From assembly GCF_014170305.1 (NCBI RefSeq), contig NZ_LZZT01000037.1:62001-126000 (forward strand): a stretch of DNA of 64,000 nt, given 5' to 3'. The translations under genes were made by a program, and so were the position numbers. How positions within the stretch are numbered: position 1 is the first letter of the stretch; each line of letters starts with the position of its first letter. The stretch comes from Achromobacter sp. UMC71. Lineage in GTDB: Bacteria; Pseudomonadota; Gammaproteobacteria; Burkholderiales; Burkholderiaceae_B. Shown piece by piece: positions 10,866-19,213 of this stretch. The notes below the pieces were generated by a model. That model worked only from the letters and a program-made list of their open reading frames with translations, was not told the DNA's origin and did not search any database.

Positions 10866-11038
10866 GGGATTCCTTGGCGGCAGGACGCGCAAAAACGTGG
10901 CGTACATCTGGCATGCCAAGCGAGAAGGAAAAAGAGGAACCGGGAATGGGCTGCTGTTACAAAAAAGACCTGGCTGCACGCCGCCCGCCGGGCCGCCCGA
11001 CATGGCGGTGGCTCCGCCTGCCGTTGATCGGCCTGCCG

Positions 11039-11989
11039 TTAAGTCGCTTCCAGCCTTACCCAGCCGGGCAGCAGGCGATGGGCGCGCACGGGCAGGGTGG
11101 CCTCCAGAGCGCGCAGGATGCGATCGGTGTCGGCCAGCGGGAACACGCCCACCAGCGGCAGCTGCGCGATCTCGGGGGTACAGGTGACGAAGCCGCGGCG
11201 ATAGCGCGCCAGTTCGGCGGCAAAGCGGGCCAGCGGCATTCCGTCGGCAACCAGCTCGCCGCGGGTCCAGGCATCGCGGGTCAGGTCCAGGGGTTCGGCT
11301 GGGCCGATGGCGCGGGCGGAGAACGCGGTGCGCGTGCCGGCTTGGGCGACGCGGCTGGCGGTGTCGGCGGGCTGGATCCGCACCGCGCCGGCGTAGACGT
11401 CCAGCCAGGCGCGGCCGCGGTCGCGCAGTACGGCAAAGCGTGTGCCCAGCGCCTGCAATTGCGCATAGCCCACATCCAGCAGGAAGGGGCGGGCGGGGGT
11501 GCGGGAATCGGCATGGGTGTCGATCAGCGCTTCGCCATCGACCAGCACGACCCGGCGCGCCGTCGCGTCAAAGCGCAGGTTGACGGCGCTGGCGGTGTTC
11601 AGCCACAGGCGCGAGCCGTCTTCCAGCGTGGCCTGGCGCGTCTGGCCGACATCGGTGCGCAGGTCGGCCCAGAGGCGGCGGCTGGCGGGCTGGTTCCAGG
11701 CCACGGCGCCCACGCCGCCGGCGCCGGCCAGCAGCATCAGCGTGCGCAGCGCGCGGCGGCGGCCTTGTCCGGCAAGGGTCAGGGCGTCCAGCGCGGGCTG
11801 GCCGGCCACGGCATCGAAGCGGGCGCTGATGGCGCTGACGGCGTCCCAGGCGCGGCGATGTTCCGGGGTGGCCGCCAGCCAGGCTTGCCACAGCCGAGTG
11901 TCGTCGGGGCCGGCGCGCTCGTCGCCCAGGCGGGCGAACCAGTCGGCGGCGGCTTGCAATACACGGCGGTCGGGAAGCGCGGCGCCCAT
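11039..11989 (-). CDS. FecR family anti-sigma/sigma regulator
   Basis: 316-residue inner-membrane regulator that relays ligand occupancy from the receptor's STN domain to the ECF sigma factor. N-terminal DUF4880-like cytoplasmic part (LQAAADWFARLGDE...DTRLWQAWLAATPEHRRAWDAV), a hydrophobic segment around residues 85-100 (TLMLLAGAGGVGAVAW), and a periplasmic FecR domain with QATLEDGSRLWLNTASAV and ARPFLLDVGYAQLQALGTRFAV. ATG 11989 overlaps the TGA of the sigma gene by one base (TGATG), which fixes the start and implies coupling. Confidence 0.92.
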   Translation of the reverse strand: MGAALPDRRVLQAAADWFARLGDERAGPDDTRLWQAWLAATPEHRRAWDAVSAISARFDAVAGQPALDALTLAGQGRRRALRTLMLLAGAGGVGAVAWNQPASRRLWADLRTDVGQTRQATLEDGSRLWLNTASAVNLRFDATARRVVLVDGEALIDTHADSRTPARPFLLDVGYAQLQALGTRFAVLRDRGRAWLDVYAGAVRIQPADTASRVAQAGTRTAFSARAIGPAEPLDLTRDAWTRGELVADGMPLARFAAELARYRRGFVTCTPEIAQLPLVGVFPLADTDRILRALEATLPVRAHRLLPGWVRLEAT

Positions 11990-12504
11990 CACCAGACCCC
12001 GTCCGCGATCAGCAGGCACTGCAGCATTACCTGCGACATGTATTTCTTGACCATGCGTTCGGAGACGTCCAACCGCAGTGCGATGTCGGCATAGGTGTGG
12101 CCGCCCAGTTGCGACAGCAGAAAGGCCTGGCGGGCGCGGGCGGGCAGCCGGTGCAGCATGGCGTCGATCTGGAGCAGGGCTTCCAGTACCAGCGCACGCC
12201 GCTCGGGTGACGGCGTGGTGGCTTCGGGGCGCTGGGCCAGCGCTTGCAGGTAGGCGTGTTCCAGCTCGCGGCGGCGCCACAGGTTGACCACCAGGCCATG
12301 GGCGATGCGGGTCAGGAAGGCGCGCGGCTCGCGCAGGCCCGGCGTGTCGCGGGCCGCCATGAGACGCACGAAGGTGTCTTGCGCGAGATCGGCGGCGTCG
12401 TGGTCGTCGCGCAGACGGCGGCGCAACCAGGAAGTCAGCCAGGCGTGATGCGAGCGGTAGAGCGTGTCGACGGCATGCGGAGCCGGTAGATCGCCGGGCG
12501 GCAC
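11989..12504 (-). CDS. FecI-type ECF RNA polymerase sigma factor
   Basis: 171-residue iron-starvation sigma factor. Region 2 is seen in LYRSHHAWLTSWLRRRLRDDHDAADLAQDTFVRL and region 4 in LPARARQAFLLSQLGGHTYADIALRLDVSERMVKKYM, which contains the helix-turn-helix. It would be released by FecR when the receptor is loaded and then transcribe the receptor gene. A Fur-box-like palindrome lies 22-44 bases before its start codon, so the sigma/anti-sigma pair is predicted to be repressed by Fe-Fur. Confidence 0.94.
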   Translation of the reverse strand: MPPGDLPAPHAVDTLYRSHHAWLTSWLRRRLRDDHDAADLAQDTFVRLMAARDTPGLREPRAFLTRIAHGLVVNLWRRRELEHAYLQALAQRPEATTPSPERRALVLEALLQIDAMLHRLPARARQAFLLSQLGGHTYADIALRLDVSERMVKKYMSQVMLQCLLIADGVW

Positions 12505-12525
12505 GGAAACTCCAGACCTGAAAGA

Positions 12526-12548
12526 ATAATGGGAATGGTTCCTATTAT
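12526..12548 (-). promoter_or_regulatory. Fur box upstream of the fecI-type sigma gene
   Basis: A 23-base near-perfect palindrome, ATAATGGGAA-TGG-TTCCTATTAT (9 of 10 arm positions pair). Its core AATGGGAATGGTTCCTATT (12528-12546) agrees with 15 of 19 positions of the Fur-type consensus AATGAGAATGATTCTCATT by my count. Confidence 0.8.
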
Positions 12549-12650
12549 ATCTATTCAGGCCCGGACCGCCATCGTTGAAAACAGGCTGGCGCTGGCCGTA
12601 TCAGGCGGCAAGCGTGCCTTGGGCCGTGGGCAGGGCCAGCCTGGAACGGC

Positions 12651-13139
12651 TTACTTGAACAGCGCGGCGTTTTCTTCCAGCACGGCGTCGGCGCATTGCG
12701 CGTCCAGGTTGCCGCCCGGGGCGCCGGCCACGCCGATGGCGCCGATGACGTTGGCGCCGGCCTTGATCGGCACGCCGCCGCCTAGCAGCAGGAAGCCGGG
12801 GATGTCGGTCAGGTTGGCGGCGCCGGGGTTCTTCTGCGCGTTTTCCATCATGGCCAGCGTCGGCGCCTTGGCCGAGGCGGACGTGAAGGCCTTGGCGCGG
12901 CTGGCTTCGATGGTGTGCGGGCCGGCATTGTCGCCGCGCACGAAGGCCTTGAGCAGGCCGGCGCGGTCAACCACCGACGCGCTGACGTTATAGCCCTTGG
13001 CCTGGCACGCGGCGACTGCCAAGGTGGCCAGCTTCTGCGCGTCGGCGGTCGAGATGTTGCTTTCGTTCAGCACGGCGGCATGGGCGGCGCCGGTGAAGGC
13101 CAGGGTGGAAACCAGTGCGGCGAGCGTGTGGCGGGTCAT
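12651..13139 (-). CDS. secreted GlcG/HbpS family heme-binding-like protein
   Basis: 162-residue protein with a clear signal peptide (MTRHTLAALVSTLAFTGAAHA). The mature part has the GlcG/HbpS fold signatures: ADAQKLATLAVAACQAKGYNVSASVVDRAG, ASRAKAFTSASAK, and LLLGGGVPIKAGANVIGAIGVAGAPGG. HbpS of Streptomyces binds haem and modulates a sensor kinase extracellularly; other family members have no known role. It lies downstream of a FixJ-type two-component system, and a 18-bp palindrome (13228-13245) shared with the kinase promoter sits 89-106 bases before its ATG, suggesting control by that regulator. Possible -10-like TATAC lies at about 13205. Confidence 0.82.
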   Translation of the reverse strand: MTRHTLAALVSTLAFTGAAHAAVLNESNISTADAQKLATLAVAACQAKGYNVSASVVDRAGLLKAFVRGDNAGPHTIEASRAKAFTSASAKAPTLAMMENAQKNPGAANLTDIPGFLLLGGGVPIKAGANVIGAIGVAGAPGGNLDAQCADAVLEENAALFK

Positions 13140-13227
13140 GTCTGCGTCCTTTTTTCGAATGGGGATCAGGAGCAGTCAGTGTGGCCAAAAGGCGGGATCG
13201 GCGGTATACGCCCGATTACTCACGCTT

Positions 13228-13245
13228 CTCCGTAGCGCTACGGAG
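13228..13245. promoter_or_regulatory. palindrome CTCCGTAGCGCTACGGAG, candidate operator of the FixJ-type regulator
   Basis: Perfect 18-bp palindrome between the response-regulator gene and the HbpS-like gene. A second copy of its core (TCCGTAGGGCTACGGA) lies at 15440-15455 just before the kinase gene. In each case a weak -10-like hexamer lies about 30-35 bases downstream toward the gene start, which would put the dyad near -40, a usual position for NarL/FixJ activators. The regulator assignment is inference. Confidence 0.65.
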
Positions 13246-13279
13246 GCCCGGCGTCGCAGGCCGCCACGCCGCGCCCGGA

Positions 13280-13894
13280 TCAGGCCAGCAGCGACGCGTA
13301 CTGGCGGATCAACTGCGCCAGCGAGTCGGCTTCGAGCTTGGCGAAGACGTTGGCGCGGTAGGTCTCGACCGTGCGCGGCGACAGGTCGAACTCGCGCGCG
13401 ATTTCCTTGTTGCTCAGGCCCTGCACGATACGTTCCAGCACTTCGCGTTCGCGCACGGATAGGCGCGCCAGGCGGTCGCTGGCCGCCTGCGTGACGGCCA
13501 GCCGTTCGCGGCTGGCGATGTGGGTGCGCACGGCGGCCTGCACGGCATCCAGGAACACGTCGTCGTCCACCGGCTTTTGCAGGAACTCCATGGCGCCGCC
13601 CTTGAAGGCACGGCGGCACAGGTCGACGTTGGCGTGGCCGGTCAGCATCACCACGGGCAGGTCGGAGGTGTCGGCCAGGCGCGCCAGCACATCCAACCCG
13701 CTGATGCCGGGCATGCGGATGTCCAGCACCACGCAGCCGATGGTGTGCGGCGACAGGCCGTCCAGGAAGGCCTGCGGATCGGCATGGCCCTCGCTGCGCA
13801 GGCCGACGCTGCGCAATAGCAGCGCCAGCGCGTCGCGCACGGCGTCGTCGTCGTCGACCAGGTAGACCAGCGGGGAATGATCGGGAACGTTCAT
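13280..13894 (-). CDS. FixJ/TtrR-type response regulator
   Basis: 204-residue regulator with a receiver domain (VYLVDDDDAVRDAL acidic pocket, phosphoacceptor Asp in VVLDIRMPG, Lys in LQKPVDDD) and a C-terminal LuxR/FixJ helix-turn-helix (LSVREREVLERIVQGLSNKEIAREFDLSPRTVETYRANVFAKL). Its ATG at 13894 overlaps the kinase stop by 4 bases (ATGA). The frame is open far upstream but this start gives the canonical receiver beginning. The near-identical palindromes at 13228 and 15440 are candidate binding sites, implying autoregulation and activation of the HbpS-like gene. Confidence 0.93.
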   Translation of the reverse strand: MNVPDHSPLVYLVDDDDAVRDALALLLRSVGLRSEGHADPQAFLDGLSPHTIGCVVLDIRMPGISGLDVLARLADTSDLPVVMLTGHANVDLCRRAFKGGAMEFLQKPVDDDVFLDAVQAAVRTHIASRERLAVTQAASDRLARLSVREREVLERIVQGLSNKEIAREFDLSPRTVETYRANVFAKLEADSLAQLIRQYASLLA

Positions 13895-15402
13895 GCGGCG
13901 CCTTTGGCCAGCGGCAGCGTCACGGTGAAGCAGGCGCCGGACGGTTGCAGGTTGCGCGCGGCCAGACGGCCGTCCATGGCGCCAGCCAGCGTTTCGCACA
14001 GCGCCAGCCCCAGGCCCATGCCTTGCTCGCGGGTGGTGTAGAACGGCGTGAACAGGCGCGGCAGCGCGTCGGCGGGGATGCCGGGGCCGTTGTCGCTGAC
14101 GCTGAAGACATAGGCGTCGCCTTGCACGCAGCCATCCAGGGAGATCTCGCGTTGGCTGGGCGCATCGGCGCGCAGAGGCAGCGGCGTGCCGGGCGGCGCA
14201 TTGGCGCCGGGCGGGGCAGGTGGAGATATCGGCGCTGCCACCAGCGCGTCGGCCGCGTTCTGCACCAGATTGTGCAAGATCTGCTCCAGCGCGACGCGGT
14301 CGCCCAGCGGCCGCGCGCCGGGGTTGGCGTTGCGCCACGTCAGGCGGATGCCCTGGCGGGCCAGTTCGGGTTCGCGCAGGAATTGCAGCGAGGCGGCCAG
14401 CGCGTCAGGGTCCAGCGCTTCGCGCCGGCCGGGGACGCGCGGCTGCACCAACGCGCGCATGCGGCTGATGATGTCGGCGGCGCGCTTGGCCTGCTCGGCG
14501 CTGGCCAGCAAGGCATGGCGCACGGCGGGGCGTTCGTCTTCGTCGTCCAGCAGGCGCTGCGCGGCGCGGGTCTGCGCCAGGATCGCGGTCAGGGGCTGAT
14601 TGAGTTCGTGGGCGATGCCGGCGGCCATTTCGCCCAGCGTGCTCAAGCGCGCCATGGCCGCCAGGCGCGCCTGTTCCTGCTGGCGGCGCGCATCGGCGCG
14701 CGACCGTCGCGTGGCCGTCACGCCCGCGACCAGCAGCGCGCTGGTCAGGCCCCACAGCAGCCACGGCAGCCAAGGCCATGAGGCGGGCGTCAGGGTACGC
14801 AGGCTGTGCAGCATGAAAGGCTGGCTGGCCGCACCCAGCGGCTTGGACAACGCCAGCGGCCAGCCCGGGCCGGTGGCATCGGGCTGGCGCGCCAGCAGCG
14901 TCAGCGGGGCCTGGCCGATGGCGAGAGTCAGGTTGGCCAGCCCCGCGGGCAGGTCGGCGGGCGCGACCAGATCGCGCGCGTCCACCAGCAGGCTCCAGCT
15001 GGACGGCGCCACCAGCCAGTAGCGGGCAGCATCCCGCGGCAGCACCACCGGGCGGCCCAGGCTGCGGGCTTGCGCCACCGCCGTCGCCAGGCCGGGAGGC
15101 TCGTCCGTGCTGCCGGCCCAGGCGCCGCCAGGCAGGTAGCCCAGCCCCTGCAGCTGCGGCATGGCCGGTTGCAGGCTGGGGAACAGGCGTTCGGGGGCGG
15201 GCGGGTGCGACAGCGCCGAGAGCGTCGCCAACACGGCTTCGTGCTGCACCGCTTTCTGGCTCAGCATGCGTTGCGCGATGCTGGTGTCCTGGAAAAAGCG
15301 GTCGTACTGGTCGACGTAGTTCTGGCGGCCGATCCAGAGGGCGCCGACGAGGAACAGGACCAGCCAGTAGAAGAGGGCGCGATGGCGCAAGAGGGGATTC
15401 AC
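13891..15402 (-). CDS. membrane sensor histidine kinase (FixL/DctB-like)
   Basis: 503-residue kinase. First membrane helix at about residues 8-25 (ALFYWLVLFLVGALWIG), a periplasmic sensing region of about 180 residues containing LQGLGYLPGGAW and a later second helix around 205-228 (WPWLPWLLWGLTSALLVAGV). The HisKA block is GEMAAGIAHELNQPLTAILAQ and the ATPase domain has DNGPGIP and GMGLGLALCETL. The start is GTG at 15402. The stimulus is unknown; the HbpS-like secreted protein downstream is a candidate accessory sensor by analogy with HbpS-SenS-SenR. The palindrome 38-53 bases upstream is likely its own operator. Confidence 0.92.
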   Translation of the reverse strand: MNPLLRHRALFYWLVLFLVGALWIGRQNYVDQYDRFFQDTSIAQRMLSQKAVQHEAVLATLSALSHPPAPERLFPSLQPAMPQLQGLGYLPGGAWAGSTDEPPGLATAVAQARSLGRPVVLPRDAARYWLVAPSSWSLLVDARDLVAPADLPAGLANLTLAIGQAPLTLLARQPDATGPGWPLALSKPLGAASQPFMLHSLRTLTPASWPWLPWLLWGLTSALLVAGVTATRRSRADARRQQEQARLAAMARLSTLGEMAAGIAHELNQPLTAILAQTRAAQRLLDDEDERPAVRHALLASAEQAKRAADIISRMRALVQPRVPGRREALDPDALAASLQFLREPELARQGIRLTWRNANPGARPLGDRVALEQILHNLVQNAADALVAAPISPPAPPGANAPPGTPLPLRADAPSQREISLDGCVQGDAYVFSVSDNGPGIPADALPRLFTPFYTTREQGMGLGLALCETLAGAMDGRLAARNLQPSGACFTVTLPLAKGAA

Positions 15403-15439
15403 GCTTGAAATTATGCCTTGCGGCGAACCCCGACCGGAA

Positions 15440-15455
15440 TCCGTAGGGCTACGGA
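15440..15455. promoter_or_regulatory. palindrome TCCGTAGGGCTACGGA, candidate operator upstream of the sensor kinase
   Basis: Imperfect only at the central pair compared with the copy at 13229-13244. It overlaps the last codons of the HPP-CBS frame (TAG at 15449-15451). On the minus strand a CATAAT hexamer at 15409-15414 is spaced to serve as its -10, which would give a very short or leaderless transcript for the kinase. Confidence 0.6.
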
Positions 15456-16563
15456 GGGGGGGCGCTCTGGGCGGCGGCGGACACGGTCATCTGGTACAGC
15501 GCGGCCACCAGGTCGGACTGGGTCACCAGGCCGACCAGCGTGCGGTCCTCGCCCAGCACCGGCACGCAATGCAGGTGGTCGGACATGGGGCGCGCCAGTT
15601 CCACGGCGGGCAGGGCAGGCGTGGCGAACGGCACCTCGGAGCGCATGCAGTCCGCCACCCGCAGATCGGCGGGTGCGCCGCCCGCGGGCGCCGGCCGGCT
15701 CTTGCGCGCCAGCACGTCGCCTTGCGCCAGCATGCCGGCGTAGCGGCCGCAAGCATCCAGCACCGGCAGCCATTGCAGCCGGTGCTTGTCGAACAGCCGC
15801 ACGGCGTAGTCCAACGGGTCCTGCTGCTGCACCGAGACCACGTCGCGCGACATGATGTCGGCGCAGCGCACGTCGCCAAAACGGCGGGTGCTGGCGCGCA
15901 GCTCGGCCGCCAGCACAATGTCTTCCAGGTCTTCCTTGCTGATGTCCAGCAGCTCGCCGCGCTGCGCCAGGGCCTGGTCCAGGTCGGCGCGCGAAAAGCC
16001 CAGGCGGGCGCTGGGCGCCAGGTCGCGCGTGTGGTGGCCGGGCGCGGGTTCGGCATGGCGGCGCGGATAGTTGCGTTTGAGCAGGCCATTGAAGACCACG
16101 GCGATGCACAGCAGGATGACGGAATTGAGACCCACCGGCCACAGCACGAAGCCGTAGCCCAGCGCCGCGACGGGCGGGCCGCCCAGCACCGCGGTCAGGG
16201 CCACGGCGCCGCTGGGCGGATGCAGGCAGCGCAGCGTGAACATGGCGCCGATGGCCAGCGCCACGGCCATGGCGGCGGCCAGTCCGGGATTGCCGATGAA
16301 ATGGGCGCAGAACACGCCGATCAGGGCCGACACCAGGTTGCCCGCCAGGATGGACCAGGGCTGGGCCAGCGGGCTGGCGGGGGCGGCGAACAGCAGCCCA
16401 TGGGCGCGATAAACCAGGGGCTGGCAACGCCCAGCGCGTGGCGGCCCACCCATTCGGTGCAGAACAGCCCGACCAGCGCGCCCAGCGCGCCATAGAGCTT
16501 TTCGCGTCCGTTGACGCCCACCGGCGCCGGCGCGAACGCGCCCAGCCAGCGCTTGATACCCAC
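15449..16563 (-). pseudogene. HPP-family membrane protein with CBS domain pair, frameshifted
   Basis: Two frames together make one HPP-CBS protein. The N-terminal frame (GTG 16563, preceded by AGGAGAGG 8 bases away) reads GIKRWLGAFAPAPVGVNGREKLYGALGALVGLFCTEW...ASPWFIAPMG and then degenerates. The continuing sequence LLFAAPASPLAQPWSILAGNLVSALIGV...LHPPSGAVALTAVLGGP plus two CBS domains (DIMSRDVVSVQQQDPLDYAVRLF, and SEVPFATPALPAVELARPMSDHLHCVPVLGED) lies in a different frame ending at 15449. The break falls near 16395-16405, where the family normally reads MGASAVLLF; about 13 bases seem to be missing. Either a real inactivating deletion or an assembly error. HPP proteins with CBS domains are putative transporters (nitrite in some organisms). 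Confidence 0.8.
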
Positions 16564-16686
16564 AGCCAAGACCCTCTCCTTGCACCCGTTGAATATATCG
16601 GGGGACGACAATTTATCACGGTGTCCTGCCGCGGACGGCTTGGGGGCATGGCGGTTGCCGAGGGCGCGTGGCGCCCCGCCGGCCGC

Positions 16687-17139
16687 TCAATGCTCGGGCG
16701 TGTCGTCGTCGATGCGGGTCAAGAGGCGGGTGAGCAGCGGCCGCATGGCGCGCAGTTCTTCCAGGTGCGAGGCCGACAGGCTTTCCAGGATGCGTTCGGC
16801 CTTGCCGGTCAGCACGACTTGCACGCGCCGGCCGTCTTCGGGGTCGGCCTCGCGGCGCACCAGGTCGAGTCGTTCCAGGCGGTTGACCAGCTCGGCGGCG
16901 GTGTGCGGACGGACCAGCAGGCGTTCGGCGATTTCGCCCACGTACAGGCCGCGGCGCGCGGGCGCGCCGGCGCGGCTGCCTTTGATGGCCAGCAGCGCCT
17001 GATGCTGTTGCGGCATCAGGTCCAGGCCAGCGGCGGCGTTTTCGCTGAAGGCGGCGAACTTGCGCAGCGCATAGCGGAAATCGGCCAGCAATTCGTAGTC
17101 CGTGGCGGACGGCAGGGCGGGGGGCTTGGGTCGTTTCAC
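16687..17139 (-). CDS. MarR family transcriptional regulator
   Basis: 150-residue winged-helix regulator. The core GLYVGEIAERLLVRPHTAAELVNRLERLDLVRREADPEDGRRVQVVLTGKAERILESL carries the recognition helix and the DxRR wing typical of MarR. N-terminal helices (DYELLADFRYALRKFAAFSENAAAGLDLMPQQHQALLAIKG) form the dimer interface. It starts 9 bases after the stop of the upstream LysR-type gene, so the two are probably one transcript; the frameshifted HPP-CBS gene follows. Target and ligand unknown. Confidence 0.9.
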   Translation of the reverse strand: MKRPKPPALPSATDYELLADFRYALRKFAAFSENAAAGLDLMPQQHQALLAIKGSRAGAPARRGLYVGEIAERLLVRPHTAAELVNRLERLDLVRREADPEDGRRVQVVLTGKAERILESLSASHLEELRAMRPLLTRLLTRIDDDTPEH

Positions 17140-17148
17140 GGGCCGATT

Positions 17149-18039
17149 CTAATGCGGCCCTTCCCGCAGCGCCCACAGCGCATCCAGCACGTGCTGGGTG
17201 GCGCGTTCGACCTGGCCGGCCCGATGCGCGATGCCCAGCGGCCGCCACAACGCCGGGCGCAGCGGCCGCATGGCGATGCGCGGGTCGGGCTGTGGCGCGG
17301 TGGCTTCGTGCGGCAGCAGCGTGGCGCCGTAGCCGGCGGCCACCAGGCTCTTGATGGCGTCGTTGTAGTTCAGCTGGATGCGCGGACGCGGATTCAGGCC
17401 GGCGCCGGCGAACCATTCGCCGGTCTGGCGCGACAGCCGGGTGCTGGCGTCGTTCAGGATCAGCGGCCGTTCGCCCAGCCAGGCCGGGGAGATGCGCGCG
17501 GGCGCCTTCCAGCCGGCGGGCAGGAAGGCCATGATGGGGTCGCGCCGCCACGGACGCAGCAGCAAGCCCGGCACCGGCGGCTGCGGCAACGCCACCAGGC
17601 CGACATCCAGCGCGCCTTCGGTCAGCTGTTGCAGCGTTTCCTGCGACGTCAGCACCGCCACCTGCACGTCGATGCCGGGGTGGTCGCGCCCCAGCGCTTC
17701 CAGCGCCTGGGGCAGCAGATGCGCGATGGCGCCGGTGGACGCGCCCAGCCGCACCCGGCCGCCCAGGCCCTGCACCTGCCGCTGCACGTCGTCCAGCGCC
17801 TGGTCGGCCTCGGCCAGCAGGCGGCGCGCGCGTTCGAGCAGGGTGTCGCCGATCGGGGTGGGGCGCACCTGGCCGCGCTTGCGCGTCAACAGCGGCGCGC
17901 CGATGCGGGCCTCGAGGTCGGCCACGTGCAGGCTCACCGTGGGCGGCGCCAGGTGCAGCGCGCGGGCGGCGTCGGCGAACGAACCCAGATCGGCGATGGC
18001 GACCAGGGTGCGCAAGCGGTCCAGATTGATTTCACGCAT
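17149..18039 (-). CDS. LysR family transcriptional regulator
   Basis: 296 residues. N-terminal helix-turn-helix (LDRLRTLVAIADLGSFADAARALHLAPPTVSLHVADLEARIGAPLLTRKRGQVRPT) and a C-terminal effector-binding domain of periplasmic-binding-protein type. It is divergent from argC across 162 bases that contain GAATCA (18062-18067) and TGATATTC (18076-18083), a loose T-N11-A type dyad that could be its operator. Whether it regulates argC or the MarR gene behind it cannot be told from sequence. Confidence 0.9.
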   Translation of the reverse strand: MREINLDRLRTLVAIADLGSFADAARALHLAPPTVSLHVADLEARIGAPLLTRKRGQVRPTPIGDTLLERARRLLAEADQALDDVQRQVQGLGGRVRLGASTGAIAHLLPQALEALGRDHPGIDVQVAVLTSQETLQQLTEGALDVGLVALPQPPVPGLLLRPWRRDPIMAFLPAGWKAPARISPAWLGERPLILNDASTRLSRQTGEWFAGAGLNPRPRIQLNYNDAIKSLVAAGYGATLLPHEATAPQPDPRIAMRPLRPALWRPLGIAHRAGQVERATQHVLDALWALREGPH

Positions 18040-18201
18040 GATGGTGACGTTCAGAAAGTCTGAATCAGATCGTCATGATATTCGACTTTTGCTATCTGGA
18101 AGAGTAGGCAATGATGGGCATCGCCGGTGCAGGGCGACCTTGTACCGGCATCGATTGACGACCCGCTGGCGCCAGGCCGGCTTTTCAGGATGGCTACGTT
18201 C

Positions 18202-19146
18202 ATGACCCACCCCCTAGTATTTATCGACGGCGACCAGGGCACTACCGGTCTGCAGATCCACGAACGCCTGCAAGGCCGCAGCGACCTGCGCCTGGTGACG
18301 TTGCCGGCTGCCGACCGCAAGGATCCGCAGCGGCGCGCTGAAGCCATCAATGCTTGCGACATCGCCATCCTGTGCCTGCCGGACGAACCGGCGCGCCAGG
18401 CCGCGGCGTCCGTCGTCAACCCCGAAGTGCGGGTGATCGACGCCAGCTCCGCCCACCGCACCACGGCGGGCTGGGTCTACGGTTTTCCGGAAATGGCCGA
18501 GGGCCAGGCGCAGCGCATCGCCCAGGCCAAGCGCGTGAGCAATCCGGGCTGCTACCCCACCGGCGCGATCGCCTTGTTGCGGCCGCTGGTGCAAGCGGGT
18601 CTGGTGCCGGCCGACTATCCGCTGAGCGTGCATGCCGTGTCCGGCTATTCGGGCGGCGGCCGCGCCAGTGTGGATGCCTACGAAGGCGCGGGCGCGGCGG
18701 GCGGGCCGGCGTTCCAGGTCTACGGCCTGGGCCTGGCGCACAAGCACACGCCGGAAATCGAGCGCCATGCGGGGCTGACGCAGCGGCCCATCTTCGTGCC
18801 GTCGTATGGCGCGTTCCGCCAGGGCATCGTGCTGACCGTGCCGCTGCAATTGCGCCTGCTGCCGGCGGGCGTCACCGCGCAGCAGCTGCAGCAATGCCTG
18901 GCGCGGCACTACGACGGCGCGCAGTACGTGCAGGTGGTGGCGCCGCAAGTCGCGGCCGCGCATACGCACCTGGATCCCCAGGCGCTGAATGGCACCAATC
19001 ATCTGCGGCTGGCGGTTTACGGCAATGACGCGCATGGCCAGGTGCTGCTGACCGCGGTGTTCGACAATCTGGGCAAGGGCGCCTCGGGCGCGGCGGTGCA
19101 GAACCTGGATCTGATGCTGGAGGCGATGGCGCTGGCCGAGGCCTGA
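18202..19146 (+). CDS. argC: N-acetyl-gamma-glutamyl-phosphate reductase, type 2
   Basis: NADPH-dependent reduction of N-acetyl-glutamyl phosphate to the semialdehyde, third step of arginine biosynthesis, cytoplasmic. 314 residues, the shorter AGPR type 2 form. Visible signatures: [17 protein letters not shown] (dinucleotide-binding), DASSAHR, the catalytic cysteine motif [17 protein letters not shown], and SGYSGGGR with [11 protein letters not shown] 18202 is preceded by AGGA 11 bases upstream; ATG 18190 is an alternative. No other arg gene lies nearby, as is common in Burkholderiales. Divergent from a LysR-type gene. Confidence 0.95.
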   Translation: MTHPLVFIDGDQGTTGLQIHERLQGRSDLRLVTLPAADRKDPQRRAEAINACDIAILCLPDEPARQAAASVVNPEVRVIDASSAHRTTAGWVYGFPEMAEGQAQRIAQAKRVSNPGCYPTGAIALLRPLVQAGLVPADYPLSVHAVSGYSGGGRASVDAYEGAGAAGGPAFQVYGLGLAHKHTPEIERHAGLTQRPIFVPSYGAFRQGIVLTVPLQLRLLPAGVTAQQLQQCLARHYDGAQYVQVVAPQVAAAHTHLDPQALNGTNHLRLAVYGNDAHGQVLLTAVFDNLGKGASGAAVQNLDLMLEAMALAEA

Positions 19147-19213
19147 AGCCCTGGCGGCGCCAGGGTTCCGGGCGAGGCGCGCGCCGCTCTGGGTATGGGC
19201 GCTGTTCGTCTTC

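Noticed and set aside
13209-13219. CGCCCGATTAC, also found in the stem of the cloverleaf element at 50682
   Set aside because: Only 11 bases match and no flanking structure is shared, so a second copy of the element is not supported.
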